This document shows, one piece after another, positions 16,668 through 25,489 of a stretch of DNA of 64,000 bases; within the stretch, counting starts at the first letter, position 1, and each line of letters starts with the position of its first letter. This DNA is from DASUPK01 sp963795665. Its GTDB lineage: Bacteria; Actinomycetota; Thermoleophilia; Solirubrobacterales; 70-9. The position numbers and the translations under genes were made by a program. The DNA is taken from NCBI GenBank assembly GCA_963795665.1, contig CAWCIP010000027.1, positions 186,001 through 250,000 of the forward strand, written 5' to 3'. A model generated the notes under the pieces. It was given only the letters and a program-made list of their open reading frames with translations. It ran no database searches and was not told where the DNA came from.

Positions 16668-17432
16668 GTGGTTGAGGCGCATCGGAACGCAGTCGACTTC
16701 ACCTCAGAGCCGCAAGATCTTGCGGCTCTCTTGCTTGCGACCCGCGCTGCTTACCAGGCAAACCTGCTGGAGACGGCGCAGGCCCGCAAGCAACTTGGTC
16801 TTGACCTCAAGGCTGTTCGCGCGAACGCAGAGCAGGACAGTCTGGCTTTCGAGCCTGACGGGTCTGTCATCGCCCGCCTCACCCAGGCTTGGGCGACATA
16901 CGGTGAGTTGGCGAACAGTCCAGCGGACCGATCCGCTGCGCCGCAGAGTCTCGAAGAAGCCAGGGATGTTTGGAGTACTACTCTGCAGCGGTGCAGCGCT
17001 GAGCTTGAGCGCTTCCACCGCGATCACGACGCCTGGGCTAACACCAGAACCGGGCTGTTCAGGCGAGCGCCTTCCGAGCCGCGTCTGCCGCGGAGTTTCC
17101 AGGCAGACCTCCATACCCTTCGCCAGATCAGTGAGGCGGTGCCGGCAGTCCGCGACGCATTTGTTCAGGGCATCGAGGGCACCGCGGTGCCCAGGTTACG
17201 GGCAACATTTGAGAGTGAAGCGGCCGCGCGTGAACAGCGACTGATGAATACCATTCAAAGCAATTTATCTGCCGTTGAAATGGGCGTCGAACTGCTCGGG
17301 CTCAGCGGGCAGACCTGGGACCGACGACTGACAGAGCCGGTCGAGTTATCGACGAGTACGCGAGCCGCTGCCCGGCTCGGCACCATCAGCAGCGGGCTCC
17401 CTGCCCCGTACTCGGTCGACGTCCCTGCGTGA
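16668..17432 (+). CDS. N-terminal coiled-coil part of an FtsK/SpoIIIE-type motor
   Basis: 254 residues from GTG 16668. Long helical, Glu/Arg/Ala-rich stretches (LLLATRAAYQANLLETAQAR, VWSTTLQRCSAELERFHRDH) end with RLGTISSGLPAPYSVDVPA and a TGA. A GTG overlaps this TGA by four bases and opens the next frame (IGFPATRGLAIAAPMGSREQ). In large actinobacterial FtsK/SpoIIIE proteins both parts belong to one polypeptide, so I think a frame slip at ~17430 splits one gene, though coupling of two proteins is possible. Confidence 0.55.
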   Translation: MVEAHRNAVDFTSEPQDLAALLLATRAAYQANLLETAQARKQLGLDLKAVRANAEQDSLAFEPDGSVIARLTQAWATYGELANSPADRSAAPQSLEEARDVWSTTLQRCSAELERFHRDHDAWANTRTGLFRRAPSEPRLPRSFQADLHTLRQISEAVPAVRDAFVQGIEGTAVPRLRATFESEAAAREQRLMNTIQSNLSAVEMGVELLGLSGQTWDRRLTEPVELSTSTRAAARLGTISSGLPAPYSVDVPA

Positions 17433-19917
17433 TCGGCTTCCCTGCGACACGGGGTCTCGCCATCGCAGCCCCGATGGGATCACGAGAGCAGGCTCTGGAC
17501 CTTCTCCGATCATTGGTGTTGCGGGTACTGCTCGACGTGCCGCCGGGCCAGCTGCAGTTGTCGCTGATCGATCCGACAGCGATGGGCCAGACGTTCTCGG
17601 ACTTCCTCCACCTCGGTGACTACGACGAGCGGCTGATCGAAAACGGGGTCAAAACCTCAACCGAGTCGATCGACCGCTGCCTGACCGAGCACGTCGCCCA
17701 TCTAGAGACGGTCGTATCGAAGTACCTGCGCGGCCAGTTCCAGAACATCCACGACTACAACCGCAGCGCTGGCGAGATGGCCGAGCCGTACCGGCTGATC
17801 GTCATGGCGGACTATCCCCGTCAGTTCTCCGACCGCGCCGCCGAGCAATGCTCTCGCTCGTCGAGAACGGGCCGCGCTGTGGCGTCTACACGCTGGTGCT
17901 CTACTCGCCCGACGATGAGCCCCCGCGAAGTGTGCCGTTCGCGCGCCTGACCCAAGCCATGGACGTCGTGACTTCCAGGGCGAGAGCTCGCACCTTGAAG
18001 CTCGCAGGACATCCGCATCGTCATTGATTTCATCCCCGACCGATGCCCCCCGATCGCGTTCGACGCCGACGGTCGAGCGAAAACGCCGGCCGCGCAGTTC
18101 CTCGAGGCGATCGGGTCGCCGCGAAGCGGGGAACCGACGTCGTCGTCACGTTGGACAACTTCCTGCCCGTGGTCAATCGGAACCGAGGTGGTGCCCTGCC
18201 GGAGTTCACCCCCGGCGCACCGCCCTCTCGGCCTGGCACCAGAAACCTGGTGGACCGCCACGACTGCCGACATGGCGGTCGCTCCCATTGGGCGCGCGGA
18301 GCGCAGGGCGTGGCCTCGATGTTCTTCTCGTCGACCACCGTGGCCGGTGGAGCGATCATGGTCGGCCTGCCGCGCTCCGGCAAGACGACCTCGCTCCACG
18401 CCATGATCCTGACGATGGCCATGCTCTACTCCCCGAGGAGCTGGAGCTCTACCTGATCGACGCCAAGCACGGCGTCGAGTTCAAGGCGTACGAACACCTT
18501 CCTCACGCACGCATGGTGTCGGTTCACAGCGAGCGGGAGTTCTCCCTCGCCGTACTCAAGAGCATCCAGGCGAAGATCAAGGAACGGGCCCAACTCATCA
18601 AGAGCCATGGTGGCGGACTGTCCAACGTCACCGAGTACCGGCGAGCGACCGGGGAGACCCTGCCGCGCATCGTCGCTGTCGTCGACGAGTTCCACGAGCT
18701 GTTCGAGGAGGCCGACACAATGGGGCTGGAGGCCTTTGCAGCGTTCAGCGACATCGTGCGCATGGGCCCCTTCTCAGGCGTCCACATCGTGGTGGCGTCT
18801 CAAACCCTGTCGAGCATGCCGGCAATGGATCGGCAGACGCTGATCTTGCTGCCGCAGCGCGTGGCGTTCATGTGCAACGAGTACGACGCCGAGATCGTCA
18901 TGGGCGACACCAACAAGGCGGCGCGCATGCTGTCGAAGACCGGTGAGGGACTGTTCAACCCGTCCCGCGGCGAGAGTCGAAGAACCAGCCATTCCAGGGC
19001 CTCTACGTCACGCCTGAGCAGCGCGGCGGACTGCTCCGAGCGCTCAGGCAGAAGGCCGATGCGTCCGGTTGGTCTCGCCATCCTCGGGTGTTCGACGGCG
19101 ATGCCGTCGTCGAGCGGCCGCTCGGTAGCGAAGGCTCTGAAGCCGGGCGCGCGGTTCACCGTGCCGATCGGGGAGCCGTTCACGCTGGCCGACAGTGAAT
19201 CGATCGTGCTTCCACGAACGCGAGGCGCGAACCTGTTGCTTGTCGGGGACCGCGACGGCGACGAAACCCCGGACCTGAGTCTTCGCGGCGTCTTGCACTC
19301 TGTGCTGCTCGCGGCTGCGGCGCAAGGCGTCGTGGCGACGACGGTCGACTTCATCGGTGACGAAGAGGTCGAGGACGGACTGACCATCATGGAGTGGTCG
19401 AGGCTGCCGGAAGCCGCTACGTCCGCTCGTCGTCGCTTGGACGGTGCTCAGGAACTGGCCGCGCTGGTGGCCGCCCGAACCTCCGAAGGCAACTACAGGG
19501 ACACGACCCAGCTGCTCGTCCTGTTCGGTCTGCAACGCGCCCGGTCGCTCGCACCTTACGACCCCTACAGCCTGGACGACCTCGGACGAGCCATCGATGG
19601 CGCACTGCTGTCGGCGATTGTGGTAAGCGGCCCTGAGGTGGGTGTTCATGTGGTCGTCGATGCCGACAGCTCTCGCTCGGTGGAGGCCGACTGGGTCCGG
19701 ACTTCATCGAGGAGTTCATGATCCGCGTGGCAGGCAGTGCCGCCGACGCCAAGGACCTGGCATAGTCAGCGGCTCGTACGGTGAGATCGCACCGTTACGA
19801 TTCGGGCAGCTTCTCATCGGCGATCACCTCAAGGGCACCACCAAGCGAGCCCGCGGGTACAAGATTCTGACAGCGGCAACGCATCGGCTCGGGAAGGAGA
19901 CCACCAATGGCGAATGA
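17429..19917 (+). pseudogene. FtsK/SpoIIIE (EccC-like) motor domains, multiply frameshifted
   Basis: Fragments in all three frames follow each other in the order of one protein: PPGQLQLSLIDPTAMGQTFS (17.5 kb); GVYTLVLYSPDDEPPRSVPF (17.9); GGAIMVGLPRSGKTTSLHAM with a Walker A (18.36); YLIDAKHGVEFKAYEHLPHA (18.45); IVAVVDEFHELFEEADTMGL, the Walker B (18.67); VERPLGSEG..., then a second motor-like part with NLLLVGDRDGDE (19.24); and YGEIAPLRFGQLLIGDHL at the end (19.8). At least six indels are needed between 17.85 and 19.77 kb. The intact protein would be over 1,000 residues. EccC-type motors drive type VII secretion; the WXG100-like gene that follows supports this. Confidence 0.65.
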
Positions 19918-20184
19918 CATGGTCAACGCAAGCCCGGCCGACGTTCGAAAGCTAGCCACGGCACTCGGCGCCTACAAGCAGGAGGTCGTCGCAGCCTCCA
20001 AGAAGGTGCGCGGTGCCCTCGGGTCCGCCAACTGGCACGACTCACGCAAGTCGCAGTTCGAGGCGCGATACCAGGACCTGCAGAAGCGCATCGACGGGTT
20101 CATGTCCGGCGAGGTCGACCAGATGATCAAGCAACTCAACGACTGGCGCGCCGGTTGGACGAGATCCGCAACATCCGGATGTGA
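19907..20184 (+). pseudogene. WXG100-like protein, one late frameshift
   Basis: ATG 19907 follows GGAAGGAG. NASPADVRKLATALGAYKQE, then GSANWHDSRKSQFEARYQDL and VDQMIKQLND show the two-helix hairpin with a WHD turn in place of WxG. A frame slip at ~20145 must be corrected to reach DEIRNIRM and a stop at 20184, giving ~92 residues, the normal WXG100 size. Its start overlaps the end of the motor gene. Probable secreted or partner protein of the type-VII-like motor. Confidence 0.6.
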
Positions 20185-20188
20185 CCTC

Positions 20189-20799
20189 ATGAGCGACGAT
20201 CTTGTACGAGCCGAAGTCAACGCAGTCCGCGCACTCAAGCACGGCATCGAGCGCTACGCCGAACAGATCCGAGACGCTGCTGGCGCACGCTCGTCGCGAG
20301 ATGGCGGCGGCCGACCGCAAGGCCCAAGAAGCGGTTGAGCGCGTCGCTCTGAGGCGCAGAAGCGTGAGCAGGAACTGCGCCAAGCCGAGGCGGCGCTGCG
20401 GCAATGCCAGGAGAACTGCGGGGGACTGCAGCAGCAGGTGGCGCGCAGCCGCCAGCGACTGGCCGAGGCGAAGCAACTGCTCGATCGAGCACGCAAGGCC
20501 GCTCAGACTGACGGCGACGGCCCAATCCGACCTGTTGAGAGACGCTGCAGAACACCGAGGCCACGGTCGGTGAGCACTCGTCGGTGGCCTCGTCGGCCTT
20601 GGCCAGCCTGGACGCCAAACTGGCTGAGTTGCCGAAATTCGGCGTCGGTCATGCCATCCACAACCTGGCCGTCGGCACTGCAGTCGCCGTCGAGATCTTC
20701 GGCGCCATCGATGAACCTCGGTCGGTGGCGGGCAATGCGCTCCAAGCTGCCAACGTCAACATTCCCGTTCGTGACCAGCTCGATCACCGAGATGGTTGA
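20189..20799 (+). pseudogene. Coiled-coil protein of the type-VII-like cluster, frameshifted
   Basis: ATG 20189 starts four bases after the WXG100-like stop: MSDDLVRAEVNAVRALKHGI, then in other frames LLAHARREMAAADRKAQEAV, QCQENCGGLQQQVARSRQRL, and ALASLDAKLAELPKFGVGHA with AVGTAVAVEIFGAIDEP. Joined, it is a ~200-residue coiled coil with a small hydrophobic segment near the C-terminus. At least three indels are needed. Function unknown; adjacency suggests a chaperone or structural partner. Confidence 0.5.
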
Positions 20800-20893
20800 G
20801 CACCGCCAGGAGCAGGAGAGTCGACTACGTCATCGAGCAAGGACCTCGAGACCAAGAAAAGGATGAGCTCAGGCGAGGGACGGAGAAGACGAC

Positions 20894-21108
20894 ATGACCC
20901 TCGAAGAACCGATCCGGCAGGTGGAGACCGCTCGAGCCGAATTGACAAGGTCGCTGAGCACCACGCGGGTGGTCGGACAAGCAACGCCACGTGTTCGATG
21001 GTCAGCGCATGAAGCCGCTCGACACGGCCGGCGGCCGGCCTGCTGAGCGCTTTACGGAAGGCTCAGGAACAGTGCGCACAAGCGGAACGCCTGCTGACGA
21101 GTCGATGA
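20894..21108 (+). pseudogene. Small helical protein of the type-VII-like cluster, frameshifted
   Basis: ATG 20894 after GGAGAAG: MTLEEPIRQVETARAELT, then a frame change to FDGQRMKPLDTAG and again to SALRKAQEQCAQAERLLTSR before the stop at 21108. Reconstructed length is about 70 residues, all helical. It may be a further WXG100-like partner. Convergent with the Sel1-repeat gene 57 bases away. Confidence 0.45.
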
Positions 21109-21164
21109 CCAGACGGAGCGGTGATCTGCTTCCGGTTTGAGCACTGATCGGCTCAGTGGAACCC

Positions 21165-22433
21165 CTATCGGCGGAGCTGGTCGATGGCTTCCGGGTCTCC
21201 GCTCTGCAAGATGAGCGTCACGTAGCGTTGGGCTCGAGCCGGGTCGCCCAACTGGTGGTTGATGGCGATCGCAAGCGACGCCGAGTCAAGATGGCCGCGA
21301 TCGGCGGCCTGCTCGAGGAAGTCACGGCCGCGGCGCATGGTGGGAACGTCACCGTTCGCTCCGCGGGCCAGCAGCAAACCGTACCGGCCCATGCAGAAGA
21401 GGTGGCCTGCCTCGGCCCCCAACCGGGACCAGTGGGCTTCGGCAACCTCGTCGCCCGCCTCGTCGGCAAGCTGCGTCAATGCGGCATAGCCCTCGGCGTT
21501 GCCTGCCTCGGCCGAACGTTGAAACCACTGCTCAGCGGTGACGCGGTCACCCTTCTGAATGGCGGCGATAGCTGTGTTGAACATTCCAACGGGGTGGCCG
21601 GCATTGGCGGCGCTCTCGTACCAGAAGTTCGCATCCTCCTGTCGGCCCAGGTTTTTGCTCAGATCACCCGCAGCCCCCATGGCATCAACCGAACCAAGTC
21701 TGGCGGCCTCTGAGTACTTGGCGATCGCTCCTTCGTAGTCGCCCTTGCCAAAGAGCGCCATGCCGTCCACATAGAGCGAACTGGCGGTATCACCTTGCTT
21801 GGACTCCTGGATGACCCGTGAAGGCGGTCGAGCGTCTCGCCACCCCGCACTGCCTCAGCGTCGGGCAGGCACTGATCGTCGGTTGGGGAGCCACTGCGAA
21901 GAAGGCTCGCAGATTGCCTGCCCAGGGTGCCGGGGCAACGGCCGGCGGAGCAACATGTAGTTTCCCTTATCCATGATCATCGGCTCAAACCAGGGCCTCG
22001 TGCCGCCGAATGAAGGCGGCTGCCAACTGTTCTCTCGCATGATGGTCATCGCTAGGCGCGCCGCCTTCTGCGCGCTCTCGGCGAAGGTACGACCGTCAGG
22101 TGGAGCGAACAGCACGGTGTAAAGAGTCTTGCGAATCGTCTCGGCAAGTTCCTCGCCTTTGAGAATGCCGGGACCGTACAGCGAATGCGCAAGCGCTGTC
22201 GCGAACAGCGTCGCGCACTGCATCATCGACGCGTAGTCGTCGCGCTCATACAGGGTCAGTGCGCGTTGGAATCCTTGGAGGTCAGCAACCGGGTCGAGCC
22301 CGGCACTTGGCCACTCGGTGCGGATGTTCTCGATGTTGGACCAGTCGACGGTGGGCGTCGCCGGTGCGGGGTTTGCGGGGGGTGTCGTCGGCGTTGCCGG
22401 CTGCTGAGGCTTGGTCCGGTTGAACAGTCCCAC
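21165..22433 (-). pseudogene. Sel1/TPR-repeat protein, two probable frameshifts
   Basis: The N-terminal part (from ATG 22433: MGLFNRTKPQQPATPTTPPA, then a helical domain with GILKGEELAETIRKTLYTVL) is in one frame to about 21.9 kb. The C-terminal part is in another: GMALFGKGDYEGAIAKYSEA, then NFWYESAANAGHPVGMFNTA and QWFQRSAEAGNAEGYAALTQ, classic Sel1-like repeats with A-x3-G-x2-A spacing. A short middle piece (DAEAVRGGETLDRL) is in the third frame. Joined length is ~420 residues. Such repeats bind proteins. It converges on the type-VII-like cluster and may serve it. Confidence 0.6.
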
Positions 22434-23111
22434 GTATTTCCCCCTGTATGTGCAATGGTCAGCTAGCTACCAAAGACGCTACTGACGTCCCTGTGAGGTT
22501 CCAGTTGTCTGAGGGTGTTGAGTCACCTGCCGGACGATGTTTCGTCGATACCGTAGCGCTTGAAGGTGCTGGAGATCATCCGAAGCCGGTGAGTCACTTT
22601 CACCACGAAGTCCCTGGTAGGGACTCCGGCCTGAGCGCCTGCATCTGGCCGAGCGCCGGCAGGTGCGCAGTCCGTCAATAGCGCGGCGGTGGAGCGTCAA
22701 GTCAGGCGTGGACGGCAACGATTTCCCGGCGTTGTCGGCCATCGATGATCCGGAGCCTTCAGGCATTTCCGCCAGATCTTCCTCTGGCTCCGGAGCCGAC
22801 CCGTTGAAGGAGTCAACTCACCGTTTCGGTTTGAGTCCCACTCGAGGACGAAGTCGGCTGGATCTCTCCGACTGGCGACTGCTCGGCGGCCTGGAGACGG
22901 CCGACAGATTTTGTCTGCGTCACGCCTGCTGTGTACGCAACACACAGCCGACAGTGCTCGGCCTATCGCTCAGGGCCAACAACGCCGTCCTTGAGGCCTG
23001 ACCGCAAACTGCAAGTGGCCCATTTCTAATCCGTATTACCGGTTTAACAGTGTCCCGGGTGGCGGGTGATGCTTCTGGCGTCGTCGACAATGCCCAGCTG
23101 GGAGGTGAACT
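22434..23111. other. Gap upstream of the transfer operon
   Basis: No convincing gene: the open frames on both strands lack ribosome sites and known patterns. It contains an exact core copy of the element-wide motif at 23031-23044, 67 bases before the first transfer gene. Confidence 0.45.
23031..23044 (+). promoter_or_regulatory. Element-wide motif upstream of the transfer operon
   Basis: CCGTATTACCGGTT: 13 of 14 bases match the consensus. It points with, and lies 67 bases upstream of, the GTG at 23112 that opens the type IV secretion operon. Confidence 0.55.
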
Positions 23112-23732
23112 GTGACCGTTCGGGCCGACCCCGCTGTGCCCACGAAGACACAGGTGACGGCCTCCTCTGCGGAAACCGTGGTCGAGGTCGCTACCGAATC
23201 CTTCCGTGATCGTCGGATGGATCGCCTCGCCGAGGGGCGCCGACGGCGGGAGCTGCTGTCGGCAGCCGCTCCGTCCGCTGACCCTCAGTTCCTGAACGCG
23301 ATCGCCGCCGCCGACCGGTTCTGGGGGCGGGACGAACTGTGGCGGGATGCGCTGCAATCGCAGCATGCGGGTACCACCGCGGCGGCGGAGCCGACAACCG
23401 AACCGGTCGACGCGGCCGATGACAGCACCGTCGATCCGGCCACTGCGGCGATCGCCCGTCACAAGCGACCACTTCGGGGGGTGTTGGCGTGGGTTCGTCC
23501 TTCACGTAGGAGCGGCGTCTGCGGAGCCAGCGGCGGACCACGCCGTGGACGACGAGTTCGACGTTCCGTTGCCGGGCAAGTCGCTGCGCGTGGTGGGCAG
23601 GACCAGGTCCTGGGTCACCCGGCTGGCGTTGATCGGGGCACCGCTGGTGCTGGTCGGGGGAGTGGCGTACTCGTGCGGTGTCTCCACCGGATCGGCTCGG
23701 CTGGTCCAGTCGTCGGCGATCAGCGCGGATGA
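23112..23732 (+). CDS. N-terminal cytoplasmic part of a transfer protein (real 3' end doubtful)
   Basis: A GTG start with GGGAGGTG upstream opens MTVRADPAVPTKTQVTASSA, then a helical part (FLNAIAAADRFWGRDELWRD) and an acidic linker to about 23480 (HKRPLRGVLAWVRPSRRSGV). After that the translation turns Gly/Arg-rich and looks like an off-frame read, while the neighbouring frame (AASAEPAADHAVDDEFDVPL) looks genuine. I think an indel near 23490-23530 joins it to the TcpC-like gene at 23545. If they are separate, this is a small cytoplasmic protein. Confidence 0.45.
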   Translation: MTVRADPAVPTKTQVTASSAETVVEVATESFRDRRMDRLAEGRRRRELLSAAAPSADPQFLNAIAAADRFWGRDELWRDALQSQHAGTTAAAEPTTEPVDAADDSTVDPATAAIARHKRPLRGVLAWVRPSRRSGVCGASGGPRRGRRVRRSVAGQVAARGGQDQVLGHPAGVDRGTAGAGRGSGVLVRCLHRIGSAGPVVGDQRG

Positions 23733-24591
23733 TGCCAGTGCGTTCCACCTCAACAGCTTTCCCGCGGACCGTGCGGCCGCTTTCGGTGTCTCCTACCTGT
23801 CGTTGTGCTGGACGCACCCTGATGCGGCGGACACCGCGGCGACCGCGGACCGGTTGGCGGCGCTGGCCCGGATGACTTCCGCCGGGGTCACCCCGGGATG
23901 TGGTTGGACCGGATCCACCCCGTCGAAGGCGCCGCTGGCGGTGACCTGGGACGGCACCGTCAAGCCGGTCGCGACGGCTTATGCGGACGGTGCGGCCGCG
24001 CAGCTCGGCTTCCTGGTGACGACGGCGGACGGTCGCACCGTCGGTGCTGCGCTGCCGATCTGGGTGTCGTCGACCCGGTCAATGGCGGCCGGTGTGCGGG
24101 TGGTCGGCGACGTCGCGGTGGTGCCGGTTGCGCCGGCGGCGGCCGCGCCCACGCCGGCCGCGCCGGCGGTGACGGATGCGGTGATCGCCGAGCCGTTGAC
24201 CCGCAATGTGCTGGTGCCGTTCCTGCGGGCATGGGCGGTGTCCGACCCGGTGCAGCTGAATCTCGTCCTCGCTGGGGATGCATCGGCCGCCGCCCGGGCG
24301 GGGATGCAGGGGCAGGTCACCGCGCCGTCGGTCACCCGGACCCAGGTCGTGGTGGCCCGCGGCGACCCGACCGGTTACCGGGACGGGGACCTGATCACCG
24401 CTGGGGTCGGGGTGGACTGGACGACCCGGCTTGGCGGGGTTCAGCGCGCCGGCTATTCGATCTCCTTGCGGATGATCGCCGGCCGGTGGCAGGTCACCGA
24501 CATCACCGGTGCGGCACCGGATCCCGCTGGGGGAGCGGCACCGGCAACCACCTTCGCCACCACTGCGGCGGCGTCACCGGCCGCGGGATAG
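23545..24591 (+). CDS. TcpC/VirB8-like conjugation protein
   Basis: From GTG 23545 (348 residues): a basic N-terminus (LPGKSLRVVGRTRSW), one membrane segment (LALIGAPLVLVGGVAYSCGV) and a large outside domain. That domain ends with an NTF2-like half (PLTRNVLVPFLRAWAVSDPV, then GVGVDWTTRLGGVQRAGYSI and SLRMIAGRWQVTDITG), as in TcpC proteins of Gram-positive conjugation systems, which resemble VirB8. It bridges membrane and wall in the transfer channel. The frame is open further upstream, and the gene may begin at 23112 if an indel is corrected. Confidence 0.7.
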   Translation: MDDEFDVPLPGKSLRVVGRTRSWVTRLALIGAPLVLVGGVAYSCGVSTGSARLVQSSAISADDASAFHLNSFPADRAAAFGVSYLSLCWTHPDAADTAATADRLAALARMTSAGVTPGCGWTGSTPSKAPLAVTWDGTVKPVATAYADGAAAQLGFLVTTADGRTVGAALPIWVSSTRSMAAGVRVVGDVAVVPVAPAAAAPTPAAPAVTDAVIAEPLTRNVLVPFLRAWAVSDPVQLNLVLAGDASAAARAGMQGQVTAPSVTRTQVVVARGDPTGYRDGDLITAGVGVDWTTRLGGVQRAGYSISLRMIAGRWQVTDITGAAPDPAGGAAPATTFATTAAASPAAG

Positions 24592-24623
24592 CAGAAACAC
24601 GACAACGGAAAGGACCACTCGTC

Positions 24624-24989
24624 ATGGCCATCATCAGCACTGAGTCCGCTGCGCTGACCGGTCGAGCATCAGCGAGCACGACGTACCTGGCGGGCCCGCT
24701 GGATCAGGTCAACGCCTGGGTTGCGCAGTGGGGCACCTCGTTGCAGATCCTCGGCGGCACGATCCTCGCGATTTGCATGGTGCTGGTCGGCATCAAGCTG
24801 GGCGCGAAGTCGGTGGCCGGCAACGGTGCCAGCACCGGGCATCGGGAGGCGGTCGGCGCGATCTTCGGCCTGCTGATCGCCGGTGTCCTGATCGGTGCCG
24901 CGTTGATCATCGTCCCGCTGTTCATCGGTGTCGGGACGAACAGCGGAACCACCCCGGCGCCGGCGCCCGCGGCCGCCGCCGGCGGATGA
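24624..24989 (+). CDS. Small two-TM conjugation protein (VirB2/TrbC-like)
   Basis: 121 residues from ATG 24624 after GGAAAGGA. Two hydrophobic segments: SLQILGGTILAICMVLVGIK and AIFGLLIAGVLIGAALIIVP, separated by a short basic/polar loop, with a Pro/Ala tail. Size, topology and place just before the VirB3/VirB4-like genes match TrbC/VirB2-type pilin-like membrane proteins of transfer operons. No cleavable signal is obvious. Confidence 0.65.
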   Translation: MAIISTESAALTGRASASTTYLAGPLDQVNAWVAQWGTSLQILGGTILAICMVLVGIKLGAKSVAGNGASTGHREAVGAIFGLLIAGVLIGAALIIVPLFIGVGTNSGTTPAPAPAAAAGG

Positions 24990-25047
24990 CACCGGCCTGG
25001 GGACCGGCCCAGTCATCTGCAATCCCGACAGTGCGAAGGGGGAAGCG

Positions 25048-25489
25048 TTGACGACCAACGATGAGCAGGTCATCTACTCCGATGACTACACCAGGCTGTT
25101 CACCTACCAGTCGCGGCAGTTCACCGCCGGTGATCTGTCGTTGAAGGCGATCAACGGGGTGCAGTGGAACGCGGCGCTCCCGGCCGCGGCGACAGCGGTA
25201 GCGGTCGGCGTTGTCACCGCTCTTGGTCTGTGGGTGGTGGGGTTCTCGCCGTGGTGGTCGGTGCTGCTGCTTCCGGCGCCAGCTGCTGGTCGTCTACCTG
25301 CGGATGGCGAAGGACCGCGCCGGGGGTTTGACCGAATCGGAGAAGCTCCGGTTGGCCTGGAACTTCCGGTACTCCCAGCCCCGAGATGTGCTGGGGCTGG
25401 CGGAGAACACCGAGCCCACCGATTTCGCCTGGGACGTCATCTTCTGGCAGCCGCCCGCGCGGCCGGCGGTGGGCGGAGCACCACGGTGA
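25048..25489 (+). pseudogene. VirB3/TcpE-like membrane protein, one frameshift
   Basis: TTG 25048 follows GGGGGAAG. The first frame reads VIYSDDYTRLFTYQSRQFTA, a membrane segment (ALPAAATAVAVGVVTALGLW) and WWSVLLLP. From about 25275 the sensible sequence is in another frame: RQLLVVYLRMAKDRAGGLTE, then DFAWDVIFWQPPARP and a TGA at 25489. Joined length is ~147 residues. Place between pilin-like and VirB4 genes and one or two membrane segments suggest a VirB3/TcpE role. The VirB4 start overlaps its stop (GTGA). Confidence 0.55.

Noticed and set aside
16334..16702. 122-codon minus-strand frame
   Set aside because: It crosses the start of the motor gene, lacks a ribosome site and has mixed composition without motifs.
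22663..23001. 112-codon plus-strand frame before the transfer operon
   Set aside because: No ribosome site and no recognisable pattern; could not be supported.
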